64,000 bases of DNA from Roseibium sediminis (GCF_008711325.1 NZ_VXDB01000022.1:1-64000), one strand, 5' to 3'. Shown: positions 1 through 8,470, numbered from the stretch's first letter. The notes: a model not told the origin generated them from the sequence alone. Numbers and translations are program-made.

Positions 1-52
1 TCTCAGTGACAATTTATGGGGCCACCGGGTCAGTTCTCAGTGAAAATCAACA
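1..52. mobile_element. Terminal fragment of an IS21-family-like insertion sequence
   Basis: Two copies of TCTCAGTGA begin at 1 and 35, and the stretch ends in AACA at 49-52. IS21-family elements carry several repeated end motifs and finish in CA, and this end (GGGTCAG..., then TCTCAGTGAAAATCAACA) resembles such ends as I remember them. No istA/istB coding sequence is visible, so the element would extend left of the window. Family assignment is inference from end structure alone. Confidence 0.35.
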
Positions 53-106
53 GCCATGTGCCCTCCGTCTCCCCGGCACATGTTTCGGGCGGAACGGGTC
101 ACACCT

Positions 107-145
107 GGCCTCTGCGCTCCCCCCTGAAGCGCAGAGGCCCTTTTC
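107..145 (+). terminator. Intrinsic terminator
   Basis: A perfect 12-bp stem (GGCCTCTGCGCT at 107-118 and AGCGCAGAGGCC at 128-139) with a 9-nt loop is followed by CTTTTCC. It probably ended a transcript coming from the left, now interrupted by the IS end. Apart from this hairpin I see nothing in 53-271. Confidence 0.65.
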
Positions 146-271
146 CTAGCCAAACCGGCAGGAACGTTCATTAGCACGCCCCATCGCGCGCTTTGCCGCC
201 CTTAAGCCGGAACACCGGCAAGGGCGGCTCCAATTCAGAAAAAGTCGAACCCGGCGGGCATAGCGCCACCC

Positions 272-568
272 ATGTTGAAGAGATCTGTTCCAATGGCCAC
301 AAACCGACACGAACTAGCTTTTTCTGGGCCGCAACGGGGCCTGAACAGGAACCAGGCGGCTCACTATGTCGGGGTCGGTGTAACGACTTTCGACAAGCTG
401 GTCGAAAACGAGTTGATGCCGCCTGCGCGGTTGGCCAGAAACCGGATGGTCTGGGACATAAGGGAGCTCGACGACTACTTTGATCAGCTGCCACATTCGG
501 GCGGCCAGTTTGCGGCGGCTGCAGAACCACCCGCCGCCGCCTTGAAGCCCGCTAACGATTTCGTCTGA
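272..568 (+). CDS. Small helix-turn-helix (excisionase/AlpA-like) protein
   Basis: A 98-residue protein whose middle (about residues 25-72) reads as a winged-helix/MerR-like DNA-binding fold of the excisionase or AlpA type: GLNRNQAAHYVGVGVTTFDK, then a short wing and VWDIRELDDYFDQL. Such proteins place themselves beside tyrosine integrases and direct excision or regulate the element. It ends 9 bp before the integrase gene, on the same strand. Translation could also begin at the second Met at 293. The Ala/Pro-rich tail looks disordered. The role in recombination direction is inferred from position. Confidence 0.7.
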   Translation: MLKRSVPMATNRHELAFSGPQRGLNRNQAAHYVGVGVTTFDKLVENELMPPARLARNRMVWDIRELDDYFDQLPHSGGQFAAAAEPPAAALKPANDFV

Positions 569-577
569 GCCACGCTC

Positions 578-1717
578 ATGCCCGCCAAACACCCCAAAGG
601 GGTTGTCGCCGACAAGGACCGCCACGGGAACCTGCGCTACTACTATCGAAAGGCAGGCCAACCAAAAATCCGCTTACGCCAGCCATTCGACACCGACGAA
701 TTTCATCAGGAGTTGGCATGCGCCCGCTTGGGTATCCCCTATTCAAGACTGGAGGCAGCTCCTGAGCGAAAGGAAGCCAAGAGAAAAGGGTCATTCGGCT
801 GGCTGGTCGAGGAGTATTTGCGGCGCGCGCAATTGGCCAGAAGCACAAGAAACCAGAAAAGGCGTGTGCTGAATTCGATCGCGGATGAAACCTGCCTGAG
901 CCAGTCTGGCACGCCCCTCAGGCACATGAGTGCCGCTGGACTGCAAAAGTCCCATGTGTCCCTGCTTCGGGATCTGAAGAGGGACACTCCCGAAGCCGCC
1001 AATCATCGCATAAAGGCACTTTCGGCCTTGTTCCAATGGGCGATCGAAGAAGAGCTTGTCACCCACAACCCTGCAGACCGGGTCAGAAAGTTCAAATCAA
1101 GCTCCACCGGCCACCACACGCTGACGGATGACGAGCTGCAGCGGTTTGTCGACCACCATCCGCTTGGCACAAAAGCTTATCTCGCCTACTGCATTTTTCG
1201 CTATACGGGTCTTCGGGTTTCCGATGCCGCAGTGTTCGGCAGACAACATCTTTACTGGCGCGATATTGTTGTGGACAAGGCATCTGGAAGCGCCGAGAGG
1301 ATCCGCTTTTTCCGCATCACACCAGCCAAGGACACCAACAGCGAAGAGCCTGTCCCGATCGATATGCCGGTTTTACCGCCTCTGGAAGAAGCGCTGGCCA
1401 CCGCCGAATCCGGCACCCTTGCTTTCCTTGTTACAGAATTCGGCAAGCCGTTCTCGACCAAGGGATTGGGAAACAGAATGCGCAAGTGGTTCGACGAAGC
1501 AGGCCTGCCTCACTGTTCCTCTCACGGCATCCGCAAGGCAGACGCAGTCATAGCTGCCGAAAACGGGGCAACAGCAAACGAACTGCTTTCAATGTTCGGC
1601 TGGACCAACATCCGCCAAGCTCAAAGATACACCCGCGCCGCCAACCGCAGAAAGCTAGCAGAAACAGGCTCCGAACGCCTTCTTACAGCCAAAAAAGTGG
1701 GACACGCCAAAACGTAA
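578..1717 (+). CDS. Tyrosine recombinase (phage-type integrase)
   Basis: A 379-residue site-specific recombinase with an N-terminal arm, a SAM-like core-binding domain (about 70-170) and a catalytic domain (about 185-370). The expected active-site residues are visible: R213 in YTGLRVSD, the HxxR pair H316/R319 in SHGIRKAD, W342 in FGWTN and nucleophile Y351 in QRYTRAA. It is therefore probably an intact enzyme that integrates or excises DNA at an att site. It follows the HTH gene by 9 bp. No cargo genes or att repeats are recognisable nearby, so this is likely the remaining module of a small island. Confidence 0.9.
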   Translation: MPAKHPKGVVADKDRHGNLRYYYRKAGQPKIRLRQPFDTDEFHQELACARLGIPYSRLEAAPERKEAKRKGSFGWLVEEYLRRAQLARSTRNQKRRVLNSIADETCLSQSGTPLRHMSAAGLQKSHVSLLRDLKRDTPEAANHRIKALSALFQWAIEEELVTHNPADRVRKFKSSSTGHHTLTDDELQRFVDHHPLGTKAYLAYCIFRYTGLRVSDAAVFGRQHLYWRDIVVDKASGSAERIRFFRITPAKDTNSEEPVPIDMPVLPPLEEALATAESGTLAFLVTEFGKPFSTKGLGNRMRKWFDEAGLPHCSSHGIRKADAVIAAENGATANELLSMFGWTNIRQAQRYTRAANRRKLAETGSERLLTAKKVGHAKT

Positions 1718-1822
1718 GCTATTGAAATCCAACAACCCGGCCACCGTCCCACTTCCGCTCTAACCAATTGAAATTACACAACTCAGCAACTCCGGTCGGG
1801 GCCTCCACCTCTTCCCTGAAAA

Positions 1823-2077
1823 TCAATCAATTTTCTCCGGTTTTGGCCCTGCCAGACCTGCATGTGATTTGGCGTGGAAGAAGTTCCTGTCCCCCGTCAT
1901 CACAAGCGCAAACTCGTCGATTTCGCCGATGACCGCATCGGTTGCCCGCGCGAGACCCGATTTCGGCCGCATGGATCGTCTTGCCTCCACGAGGATCTCC
2001 CGTGCCATGTGAAGTTTCTCAAGCACCTGCTTCTGGTCAAAATCCAGTGGAGATCGGGTTCGGCGTGGGGCCGTCAT
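1823..2077 (-). CDS. Small conserved-looking protein of unknown function, possible SOS gene
   Basis: An 84-residue protein beginning MTAPRRTRSPLDFDQ and ending GPKPEKID. I do not recognise a family. It is mainly helical, charged, without a signal peptide or membrane segment. The ATG at 2077 is chosen because AGGAAA lies 9 nt upstream on the coding strand; the frame stays open to 2218 but without a good ribosome site. A GTTC-N7-GTTC box, the alphaproteobacterial LexA operator pattern, sits 27 bp before the start codon. This suggests DNA-damage induction (inference). It is divergent from cobC. Confidence 0.6.
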   Translation of the reverse strand: MTAPRRTRSPLDFDQKQVLEKLHMAREILVEARRSMRPKSGLARATDAVIGEIDEFALVMTGDRNFFHAKSHAGLAGPKPEKID

Positions 2078-2103
2078 GGCTGCGTTTCCTGCACATACAA
2101 TAT

Positions 2104-2118
2104 GTTCTTCTTTTGTTC
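2104..2118 (-). promoter_or_regulatory. Candidate LexA (SOS) box
   Basis: The plus strand reads GTTCTTCTTTTGTTC, i.e. GTTC-N7-GTTC exactly, the direct-repeat operator known for LexA in Alphaproteobacteria. It lies 27 bp upstream of the small minus-strand gene, where an operator would block transcription. About two chance matches to the eight fixed bases are expected in 64 kb, so position is the main support. Confidence 0.5.
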
Positions 2119-2322
2119 TCTTTTGATCTTGCCATGAATAATTGTCAAGACGACAGTCGCCCCGCCCAGCGCCAATGGGAATCGGGTGTGCTTTAGGCAC
2201 CAATGGTCGCCCTTGCAAAAGAGCTTGCCGTTCCTGCCTATACTCTGCGCCGAATTATCCGCTAGATCAGGGTTTGGGCGATTGTTGCCCGGGTATGATT
2301 CTGTAGTAATCTGGAGCAAGTC

Positions 2323-3324
2323 ATGAAGCATGGCGGTGACCTTTCCGCAGCGATGGAGCGGTTTGGCGGGAAGGCAGAAGACTGGCTGGACCTGTCCACC
2401 GGGATCAATCCCCACGCCTATCCGCTTCCCGATCTTTCTTCTCCTGATCTGTGGACACGGCTGCCGACACAGGCTGATCTCGACCGCCTTCTGACCCATG
2501 CAAGGCATGCCTACCGGGTTCCGGATCATCTTGGTCTTGCAGCAGCCTCTGGAACACAGGCGCTTATCTCGCTTCTCCCCTCCCTGTTGCCAGAAGGCGA
2601 TGTCGGTATCGCCGTCCCGACCTACACAAGCCACAAGGATGCGTGGATCCGTTCAGGGCGCACGGTGGTTGAACTATCGAGCGTCTATGCCCTGCCCTCG
2701 AATGCCCGCATCGTGGTCGTGGTGAACCCGAACAATCCCGATGGACGATTGGTTGATGTCAAAAGCCTTCTGGAGATTGCCCGGATACTGAAGGAGCGTG
2801 GCGGCTGCCTGATTGTTGACGAGGCCTTTGCCGAGGTGATGCCGGGCGCGAGCATTCTGCCCCATGTGAAGGATGAGCCGGTGTTGGTTCTGCGATCCTT
2901 CGGCAAGTTCTTTGGACTGGCGGGTGTCCGCCTCGGGTTTCTGGCCGGACAGCCGGACCTGGTGCGCAAGGCCTCCGCTCATCTGGACAGTTGGCCGGTT
3001 TCGGGCCCAGCGCTGGAAATTGGCGCAAAGGCTTTGGCCGACGACAACTGGCAGGTTCGCATGGGGCGTCAACTTTCGGATGAAATGGCAGATCTGAGCA
3101 TTTGCCTTTCAGAGAATTATCTGACCGTCTTTGGGGGCACCCCGCTCTTTGCGCTCGCCGCAACCCGGGATGCGGCAGGCCTCCACACCGCTCTCGCGCG
3201 CCAGCACATCTGGACCCGCATCTTCGACTATGCCCCAACATGGATCCGCTTCGGTCTGCCGGGCTCCAGGGAGAACATGGACCGTCTGTCAAAGGCGCTT
3301 GCACAGGCCTTCAAAGCCGCCTAA
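2323..3324 (+). CDS. cobC: L-threonine-O-3-phosphate decarboxylase (CobC)
   Basis: A PLP-dependent fold-type I aminotransferase-like enzyme of 333 residues. It makes (R)-1-amino-2-propanol phosphate, the linker of the cobalamin nucleotide loop. Seen: N-terminal KHGGDLSAAMERFGG and DWLDLSTGINP typical of the CobC/CobD group, the VVVNPNNPDGR substrate/PLP loop, the aspartate of LIVDEAFAE, and the PLP lysine at about 195 in SFGKFFGLAGVRLGF. It lies 9 bp before cobD on the same strand, giving consecutive steps of one pathway. Naming follows the Pseudomonas denitrificans scheme (the Salmonella equivalent is cobD). I see no cobalamin riboswitch in the 245 bp upstream. Confidence 0.92.
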   Translation: MKHGGDLSAAMERFGGKAEDWLDLSTGINPHAYPLPDLSSPDLWTRLPTQADLDRLLTHARHAYRVPDHLGLAAASGTQALISLLPSLLPEGDVGIAVPTYTSHKDAWIRSGRTVVELSSVYALPSNARIVVVVNPNNPDGRLVDVKSLLEIARILKERGGCLIVDEAFAEVMPGASILPHVKDEPVLVLRSFGKFFGLAGVRLGFLAGQPDLVRKASAHLDSWPVSGPALEIGAKALADDNWQVRMGRQLSDEMADLSICLSENYLTVFGGTPLFALAATRDAAGLHTALARQHIWTRIFDYAPTWIRFGLPGSRENMDRLSKALAQAFKAA

Positions 3325-3333
3325 CCAGTTCCC

Positions 3334-4305
3334 ATGCTGATTTATGAAAATGCCTTGTGGCTGCTTATCGCGGCATTGCTTCTGGATGCGCTGATCGGTG
3401 ACCCGGACTGGCTCTGGCGCCGCTTGCCACATCCGATCGTCCTGATCGGTAAGGTCATCTCGTTTCTGGACAACAAGCTGAATGATGAGGCGGCACCGGC
3501 AACGACCAGAAAGCGCAACGGCGTACTGGTGCTGATCCTGTTGGCCGGTGGCGGACTTGGCCTTGGTGCAGCCCTTCAGGCAGAGTTCTCCGCACGCCCC
3601 TTCGGCGATGTTCTGACAATCATTGTCGCTGCCATCTTCATTGCCCAGCGCAGCCTTTCCGTTCACGTTGCAGCTGTTCGAAATGGACTGAGGGACGGCG
3701 GTCTTGAGGCGGGACGCAAGGCGGTTTCGATGATTGTCGGACGTGACCCAAACCAGCTGGATGAAGCCGGTGTTTCCAGAGCAGCCATCGAATCCTGTTC
3801 TGAAAACTTCTCCGACGGAATTGTCGCTCCCGCCTTCTGGTTTGCCGTTCTCGGTCTTCCCGGTCTTCTCGCCTACAAGGCGATCAACACTGCTGACAGC
3901 ATGATCGGGCACAAGACGGAAAGACACGGCGCATTCGGGTGGGCTTCTGCGCGATTTGACGATCTGGTCAATCTGCCCGCCTCTCGTCTCTCCGGCCTGC
4001 TCATTGCACTTGCTGCCCCAATGGCGCGTGGCTCTTCTGTCCGCAGCTTAAAATGCATCATCAACGACGCAAGCAAACATCGCTCTCCGAATGCGGGCTG
4101 GCCGGAAGCTGCCATGGCAGGCGCGCTCGGCCTCTCCCTTGCAGGACCCCGTGTCTATCCTGGCTATAGCGTGAATGACCCTTACCTGAATGAAACGGGT
4201 CGAAGGGATGCAAATGCCAGCGACATCTCCGATGCCCTTGTGGTCATCTGGGGGGCATGGGCCGTCATGACCCTAACAGTTCTCGTTGTTGCATCTGTCA
4301 CCTAA
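3334..4305 (+). CDS. cobD: Adenosylcobinamide-phosphate synthase (CobD/CbiB)
   Basis: A 323-residue integral membrane enzyme that joins the aminopropanol (phosphate) arm to adenosylcobyric acid. The family signatures are present: LLLDALIGDPDWLWRRLPHP at the N terminus, then HPIVLIGKVISFLD, and further on ESCSENFSDGIVAPAFWF and YKAINTADSMIGHKT. Several hydrophobic segments (about 5-20, 65-80, 90-105, 165-185 and the C terminus) fit a polytopic protein. It forms a two-gene unit with cobC, which supplies its substrate. In Salmonella nomenclature this is cbiB. Confidence 0.92.
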   Translation: MLIYENALWLLIAALLLDALIGDPDWLWRRLPHPIVLIGKVISFLDNKLNDEAAPATTRKRNGVLVLILLAGGGLGLGAALQAEFSARPFGDVLTIIVAAIFIAQRSLSVHVAAVRNGLRDGGLEAGRKAVSMIVGRDPNQLDEAGVSRAAIESCSENFSDGIVAPAFWFAVLGLPGLLAYKAINTADSMIGHKTERHGAFGWASARFDDLVNLPASRLSGLLIALAAPMARGSSVRSLKCIINDASKHRSPNAGWPEAAMAGALGLSLAGPRVYPGYSVNDPYLNETGRRDANASDISDALVVIWGAWAVMTLTVLVVASVT

Positions 4306-4335
4306 AGCTCCGGGGTTCATCGAAACTCCGGAGCT
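4306..4335. terminator. Hairpin between convergent cobD and PNPOx genes
   Basis: A 12-bp stem with one G-U wobble (AGCTCCGGGGTT / AACTCCGGAGCT) encloses a 6-nt loop in the 43-bp gap between two convergent genes. The T tract after it is weak (CTGTGTTTGTTG), so it may serve as a two-way terminator or a 3'-end stabiliser. Confidence 0.5.
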
Positions 4336-4348
4336 CTGTGTTTGTTGT

Positions 4349-5002
4349 TCAGGACTTGCCGGCAATCAGGTGATCCATGTAGTCCTCCATGGTGATTTCA
4401 CCTCCGGCCGATTGCGTTCGTTCGCGGTCGTCGGCTCCAAGAGAGCCCTGAACAAAGTCTATCCGCTTCCAGCTCGGATGGGGTTGATCTCCGCAAGCGT
4501 CAGGAACATAGGGACTGGCTTCCACGCGGTTGTAGCGATGAACATAGCGGGCACAGTTCAGGAAGCAGTGTTCTACCTCTACTTCCACAACAGCAAATGC
4601 TCCAGGGTAAAGATCCAGCTCAGACCCTTGCCGCACCAGACGTGCTTGGCCCTGCACCCGCACCCTGTTTGGCGTTTCAAAATCTATGAACAACATGCCG
4701 ACCTTGCCCGTGTCGGCGATGTTTCCAAGGCTCTTGAACATCCCGTTGCCATCGTAGGCAGGAAAGAGCAGCGTCTTTGGGCCTTTCACATGAACAATGC
4801 CGATAGGGCCACCCTTGTAGCTGACGGTCGGACGGCCTACGCCGTCGACTGTTGACAGAAAGAAGAAATCGCGACTTTCGATAAAAGCTTGAGCGGGACC
4901 TTCTACAACGTCCCAGACGATTGCCTGTTCCACCGTGTCCGCCAGTTTTCTTGTTCCAAACTGCTCCTGCAACGAACGTTGGGAGGTCGTGTAGAAAGAC
5001 AT
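4349..5002 (-). CDS. Pyridoxamine 5'-phosphate oxidase-family flavin protein
   Basis: A 217-residue protein with the FMN-binding split-barrel fold: an N-terminal helix (EQFGTRKLADTVEQ), then AFIESRDFFFLSTVDGVGRP and YDGNGMFKSLGNIADTGKVG, the usual FMN-phosphate region of this group. The C terminus carries HPSWKRIDFVQGSL. The cofactor and substrate are not established; related proteins are general FMN- or F420-linked oxidoreductases rather than true PdxH. The ATG at 5002 shares one base with the nitrilase stop codon (TGATG), indicating translational coupling; a GTG at 5005 is less likely. Confidence 0.8.
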   Translation of the reverse strand: MSFYTTSQRSLQEQFGTRKLADTVEQAIVWDVVEGPAQAFIESRDFFFLSTVDGVGRPTVSYKGGPIGIVHVKGPKTLLFPAYDGNGMFKSLGNIADTGKVGMLFIDFETPNRVRVQGQARLVRQGSELDLYPGAFAVVEVEVEHCFLNCARYVHRYNRVEASPYVPDACGDQPHPSWKRIDFVQGSLGADDRERTQSAGGEITMEDYMDHLIAGKS

Positions 5003-5973
5003 CACAAGGCCTCCTCAAGCTGATCCACCGACCGTTCCTCTGCAGGTCCGGCAAAGGCCTCAAGAACGAGCCGAGTTACATCGGGGCGGAAATAATGCCC
5101 GGCAGGATCGGCAAAGACCTTCGCGCCTTCGATCATGGCAAGATCAATCTCTGCTATTGCCAATCCTTCTTCCGTATCGGGGATCGGATCGGTCAGCCTG
5201 TAACCGTCGGGGCCAAAGATTGCGGCAGAACCACCTCCGGCAAAGACGATATTCCGCAGGTCCGGATTGCCCATGGTGATCGCCTCTAGGCTTTCCTCCG
5301 AAATCACAGAATTTGGAGCAATCACGAAGCAGCCGCCTTGCAAGGCATAGCTCTGGCTTTCTGCCATGTTTGCCTCGGCTGAAAGGGCATAGGCCTGCCG
5401 CATGCCCTTGAACATGCCGAAGGACGGCCAGCAGGCAACGTGTATCTGTTCACCCAGCTGATACATGCCCTGACGATTGACTGGCTGGATGTTTTCCCAA
5501 CAGCACAGACCGCCAACCTTGCCGAAAGGTGTGTCCACCACCTTGATATCCGTTGCCGGTCCCTCGCCCCACACGGTGCGCTCCATATGGGTGGGTCTCA
5601 GTTTTCTGCGTGACAGGACGATCTCGCCACGGTCGTCGATGAGGGCTTGCGAGCAGTAGATGCTGCCCCGGTCCCGCTCAGCAAAACCCATCATGACCCA
5701 GATCCGGTGAACTCTGGCAGCCTCGCATATCGCGGCCATTTCAGGGCCATCGAGTGTGATCGCATTCACCCGATGCTTCATGACCACATCCATGGCGACC
5801 ATTGGCGCCTGTAGCCAGATCGTGAACGGGTATCCCGGCAGCCAGACTTCTCCGAACGCGACCAACTGCACGCCCTTGCCGGCTGCGTCCTCAATGATCG
5901 TCAGTGTCTTTTCAAGCGTGCCTTTGGCATCCATCCACACGGGCGCGGCCTGAACAGCTGCAACTTTCACCAT
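5002..5973 (-). CDS. Nitrilase (carbon-nitrogen hydrolase)
   Basis: A 323-residue member of the nitrilase branch of the CN-hydrolase superfamily, which turns nitriles into carboxylic acid and ammonia. The catalytic set is visible: E42 in FGEVWLPGYP, K124 in SRRKLRPTHMER and the nucleophile C158 in GGLCCWENIQP, followed by HVACWPSFGMF, typical of true nitrilases. The start at 5973 has a strong GGGAGGA site 6-7 nt upstream. It is coupled to a split-barrel flavoprotein, with a LuxR-type regulator gene 109 bp upstream on the same strand. The natural nitrile cannot be read from sequence. Confidence 0.9.
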   Translation of the reverse strand: MVKVAAVQAAPVWMDAKGTLEKTLTIIEDAAGKGVQLVAFGEVWLPGYPFTIWLQAPMVAMDVVMKHRVNAITLDGPEMAAICEAARVHRIWVMMGFAERDRGSIYCSQALIDDRGEIVLSRRKLRPTHMERTVWGEGPATDIKVVDTPFGKVGGLCCWENIQPVNRQGMYQLGEQIHVACWPSFGMFKGMRQAYALSAEANMAESQSYALQGGCFVIAPNSVISEESLEAITMGNPDLRNIVFAGGGSAAIFGPDGYRLTDPIPDTEEGLAIAEIDLAMIEGAKVFADPAGHYFRPDVTRLVLEAFAGPAEERSVDQLEEAL

Positions 5974-6082
5974 GTTTTCCTCCCCTGTTTGAAAACAGCC
6001 GGAAGAATGAGAGATCACAGGGCGGTGTAGAAGTCCCCGAACGGGGACCTTTGACGGCGGAATACGGCTAGGTCAATTACGG

Positions 6083-6751
6083 CTAGCCCAATTCGAGATC
6101 CTGCCTCCAGCGGGCGGCCATTGCGCCGCGGCTGGTTGTACCGAATATCCTGTTCAGGGCTTTCAGATGTTTGCGCACCGCGGCTTCCCCGGTGTGCAGC
6201 TCTTCGGCAATTTCACGATTGGAAAGTCCGGCCGAGGCCAGCCGTGCAACTTCGTTCTGGCGAGACGTCAAGGCATGATGCTGTTTCGGCAGTCGAATGA
6301 GGGCCGTGGAAAGCGCCGATGCCTGAATGCTCAGTTCCGCTATACCCCGAAAGGACAATTTGGCCTTTGTGGCCTGGGTAAGCGCACCAAGATAGAGCAC
6401 GCCAGAAAGCCTGGAGGCATCATAAAGCGGCAATGCGGCAAAACCTGTCAGACCGAATTCGCCCGACACCCGTTTGAAAAGAATGCTCTTTTCCCAGCGA
6501 TCGCCGAGCAGCGTTTCTGTGGAGGATGGCAGACCGGTCTCCAGAAGGTCCGCAAGCACCGGATCGACCGGAATTCCGCTGACTTCATACCGGCGCACAA
6601 ACGTGTCAGGCATACCGCGGATGACACCGCAATCAAACTTGCGGTCTGCCGTGAACCTGTAGAGGCCCACGCTATCCATACCCGAATTCCGCAGAGCGGA
6701 ATCGGCCAGCGTCTCAAACTCGGAACGCATGTTTTTCGGTGGCGCAAGCAT
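6083..6751 (-). CDS. LuxR-type transcriptional regulator (solo-like)
   Basis: A 222-residue regulator. The C terminus is a GerE/LuxR helix-turn-helix (about 158-215: LTSRQNEVARLASAGLSNRE, then IAEELHTGEAAVRKHLKAL). The N-terminal 150 residues resemble an autoinducer-binding/PAS-like domain, with YEVSGIPVDPVLADLLETG matching the Tyr...Asp-Pro-Val stretch of that fold. The Trp expected near that Tyr in classic AHL receptors is not evident, and no luxI gene is near, so it is best called a LuxR solo of unknown ligand. Its place just upstream of the nitrilase pair suggests it controls them (inference). Confidence 0.8.
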   Translation of the reverse strand: MLAPPKNMRSEFETLADSALRNSGMDSVGLYRFTADRKFDCGVIRGMPDTFVRRYEVSGIPVDPVLADLLETGLPSSTETLLGDRWEKSILFKRVSGEFGLTGFAALPLYDASRLSGVLYLGALTQATKAKLSFRGIAELSIQASALSTALIRLPKQHHALTSRQNEVARLASAGLSNREIAEELHTGEAAVRKHLKALNRIFGTTSRGAMAARWRQDLELG

Positions 6752-6896
6752 GTCCCATCCGCCCAGCTACCAGTTGTTCGGGTTCAAAAGCGTGCGCACT
6801 TGAACCATTCCAACCATAGCTGACGAAGTTACCTTACGGTAGACCTGCCATTATAAACGGTTCGGGCGAGGCTTACTGGTAATAATCCAACTGGTA

Positions 6897-7874
6897 TCAA
6901 ACCCGCTTCGTGCGGGACGTGCGGCGGCTGAGTTGTTGTTCGCGCAGGAAGACCAGCAACCCGCCTGCCACGATCAGGACAATTCCGATAGAGCCCGTGG
7001 TATCCGGTAATTCCGACCAGAACATCCAGCCGAACAAGATGGCGAGCGGCATACCTAGATACTCAAATGGGGCTAGGACGGCTGCATCTGCCGAGCTGTA
7101 GGCCTTGCTGACACTGTACCCGGCTATCCCCGAACACAGTCCAAGCAGCCCGAAGAGGTAAACATCGTTTCCAACCGGCCAGATCCATTCCCGAAGCAAG
7201 AATTTCAGCATCGGATCCTCTGTTCCCACAGCATACCGCCCGTCACCGGCAAAGATGAAAAAGGCTAGCGAAACAAGAAGGAAAGCCAACTGGATATAGA
7301 CGGCCAGAACCGACGCCTTGATCAACAGACCAAGCCGCCGCGTCATGATCTGGCGAAGGGCATAGGAAACGGCGGCCAGCAAGGGGAGCAACAATACCCA
7401 ACGTCCTTCAACGCCCCCTCCTTCCCAAGGGCGCAGCATGATGACAACGCCGACAAAGCCGACCAGAACGGCCCCTAGGCGAAACAGGCCCACCCGTTCG
7501 CCCAAAAGTGGCACAGATAATAGCGTGATCAGCAAGGGAGCGATGAAGAAGAGCGCGGTTGCTTCTGCAAGCGGCAACATAGCAATGGCCATGAAGAACA
7601 ACAGGTTTGCGCAGACAAGAAAACAACCCTGCAACAGAAGCATTCCAATCCGGCGGGTTTTCAGCAAATGAAAGCCGCCCTCCAGATAAACGATGGGCAG
7701 AGAGAACAACAGGCCGATCACCGAGCGAATGAACACCATCTCGTGCAGCGGATAGCCACCCGACAATTGCTTGATCAAAACGTCATTGACCGAAAAGGCC
7801 AACACTGTCACCAGCATGAAACTGATGCCCACTGCCGCAGAGTTTTGAGCCGGTAATGTATCCATATTCGCCAT
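6897..7874 (-). CDS. EamA/DMT-family membrane exporter
   Basis: A roughly 325-residue protein with ten hydrophobic segments in two five-helix halves, the EamA (drug/metabolite transporter) architecture. Seen: FMLVTVLAFSVNDVLIKQLS at the N terminus, EATALFFIAPLLITLLSVPL closing the first EamA repeat and SSADAAVLAPFEYLGMPLAI in the second. The substrate is unknown; relatives export amino acids, S-adenosylmethionine or metabolites. Start is uncertain: the ATG at 7874 is used, a TTG at 7910 and an ATG at 7865 are possible, none with a strong ribosome site. It follows the 7929-8447 gene in the same direction. Confidence 0.82.
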   Translation of the reverse strand: MANMDTLPAQNSAAVGISFMLVTVLAFSVNDVLIKQLSGGYPLHEMVFIRSVIGLLFSLPIVYLEGGFHLLKTRRIGMLLLQGCFLVCANLLFFMAIAMLPLAEATALFFIAPLLITLLSVPLLGERVGLFRLGAVLVGFVGVVIMLRPWEGGGVEGRWVLLLPLLAAVSYALRQIMTRRLGLLIKASVLAVYIQLAFLLVSLAFFIFAGDGRYAVGTEDPMLKFLLREWIWPVGNDVYLFGLLGLCSGIAGYSVSKAYSSADAAVLAPFEYLGMPLAILFGWMFWSELPDTTGSIGIVLIVAGGLLVFLREQQLSRRTSRTKRV

Positions 7875-7928
7875 GATTTTCGCATACGCCAAATATTCAT
7901 CGGCGTCCAAATAAAAGAATTGCTAAAT

Positions 7929-8447
7929 TTAACGACTGTTCGTTGCAGGTCGCCAGTTGCGCAGGAACGTCACGAGCCGTGAAACCGCGCCGGGGCCAAC
8001 CATCAGCAAAATACCAATTACCACCATAACGGCAGCGGACAGGATCTGCGGAAGCTCGCGTTCGAGCCATTGGGCGAAAGCATCGGCGGTGCCCATGGTC
8101 CGCCCGAGGATCAAAATGGTGTTGGCCCATGTGAGCAATTCACGCGCCGAAATCAGGACAAAATAGAGCCCCAGCAGCGAGATGCCGACGATTTGTATCT
8201 GCTCTACCAGATTTCGGTCACCAGTTCCGCCACCGTCCTGAAACTCAATCCGAAACAGCGCGAGTTTCGGAAACAGAATGCCGGTGACGCAAAAGCCAAG
8301 GACCACCACCAAAATGATCAGGAAAGCGACTTGGGATATTTCTGAACCAGCCTGCCCGGACGAAGATATGGCGAAGGGCAGGAAAAACGACAGATGATAG
8401 AGAATATAAACGAAAAACAGCCTGACCAGCAGCAATGCAAACGGCAT
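7929..8447 (-). CDS. Four-helix integral membrane protein, unknown function
   Basis: A 172-residue protein with hydrophobic stretches at about 3-25, 40-62, 88-108 and 130-155 and a basic C terminus (FLRNWRPATNSR). I do not recognise a family. The ATG at 8447 is preceded by AAGGA at a good distance; a GTG at 8465 in frame lacks such a site. It begins 23 bp after cobQ and is probably the last gene of the riboswitch-led cobalamin operon. A role in cobalt or corrinoid handling would be guesswork. Confidence 0.7.
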   Translation of the reverse strand: MPFALLLVRLFFVYILYHLSFFLPFAISSSGQAGSEISQVAFLIILVVVLGFCVTGILFPKLALFRIEFQDGGGTGDRNLVEQIQIVGISLLGLYFVLISARELLTWANTILILGRTMGTADAFAQWLERELPQILSAAVMVVIGILLMVGPGAVSRLVTFLRNWRPATNSR

Positions 8448-8470
8448 GAAATATCCTTGGAACACGGGGT

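Noticed and set aside
1757..1767. tRNA remnant as an integrase attachment site
   Set aside because: The minus strand reads TTGGTTAGAGC, like a tRNA D arm, but no acceptor, anticodon or T arm can be folded around it, and 11 bases can match by chance.
2119..2322. Second cobalamin riboswitch upstream of cobC
   Set aside because: The stretch GCCAATGGGAATCGGG recalls part of the motif, but no B12 box (CAGGAGACC-like) or CCCGCAACTGT core is present on either strand.
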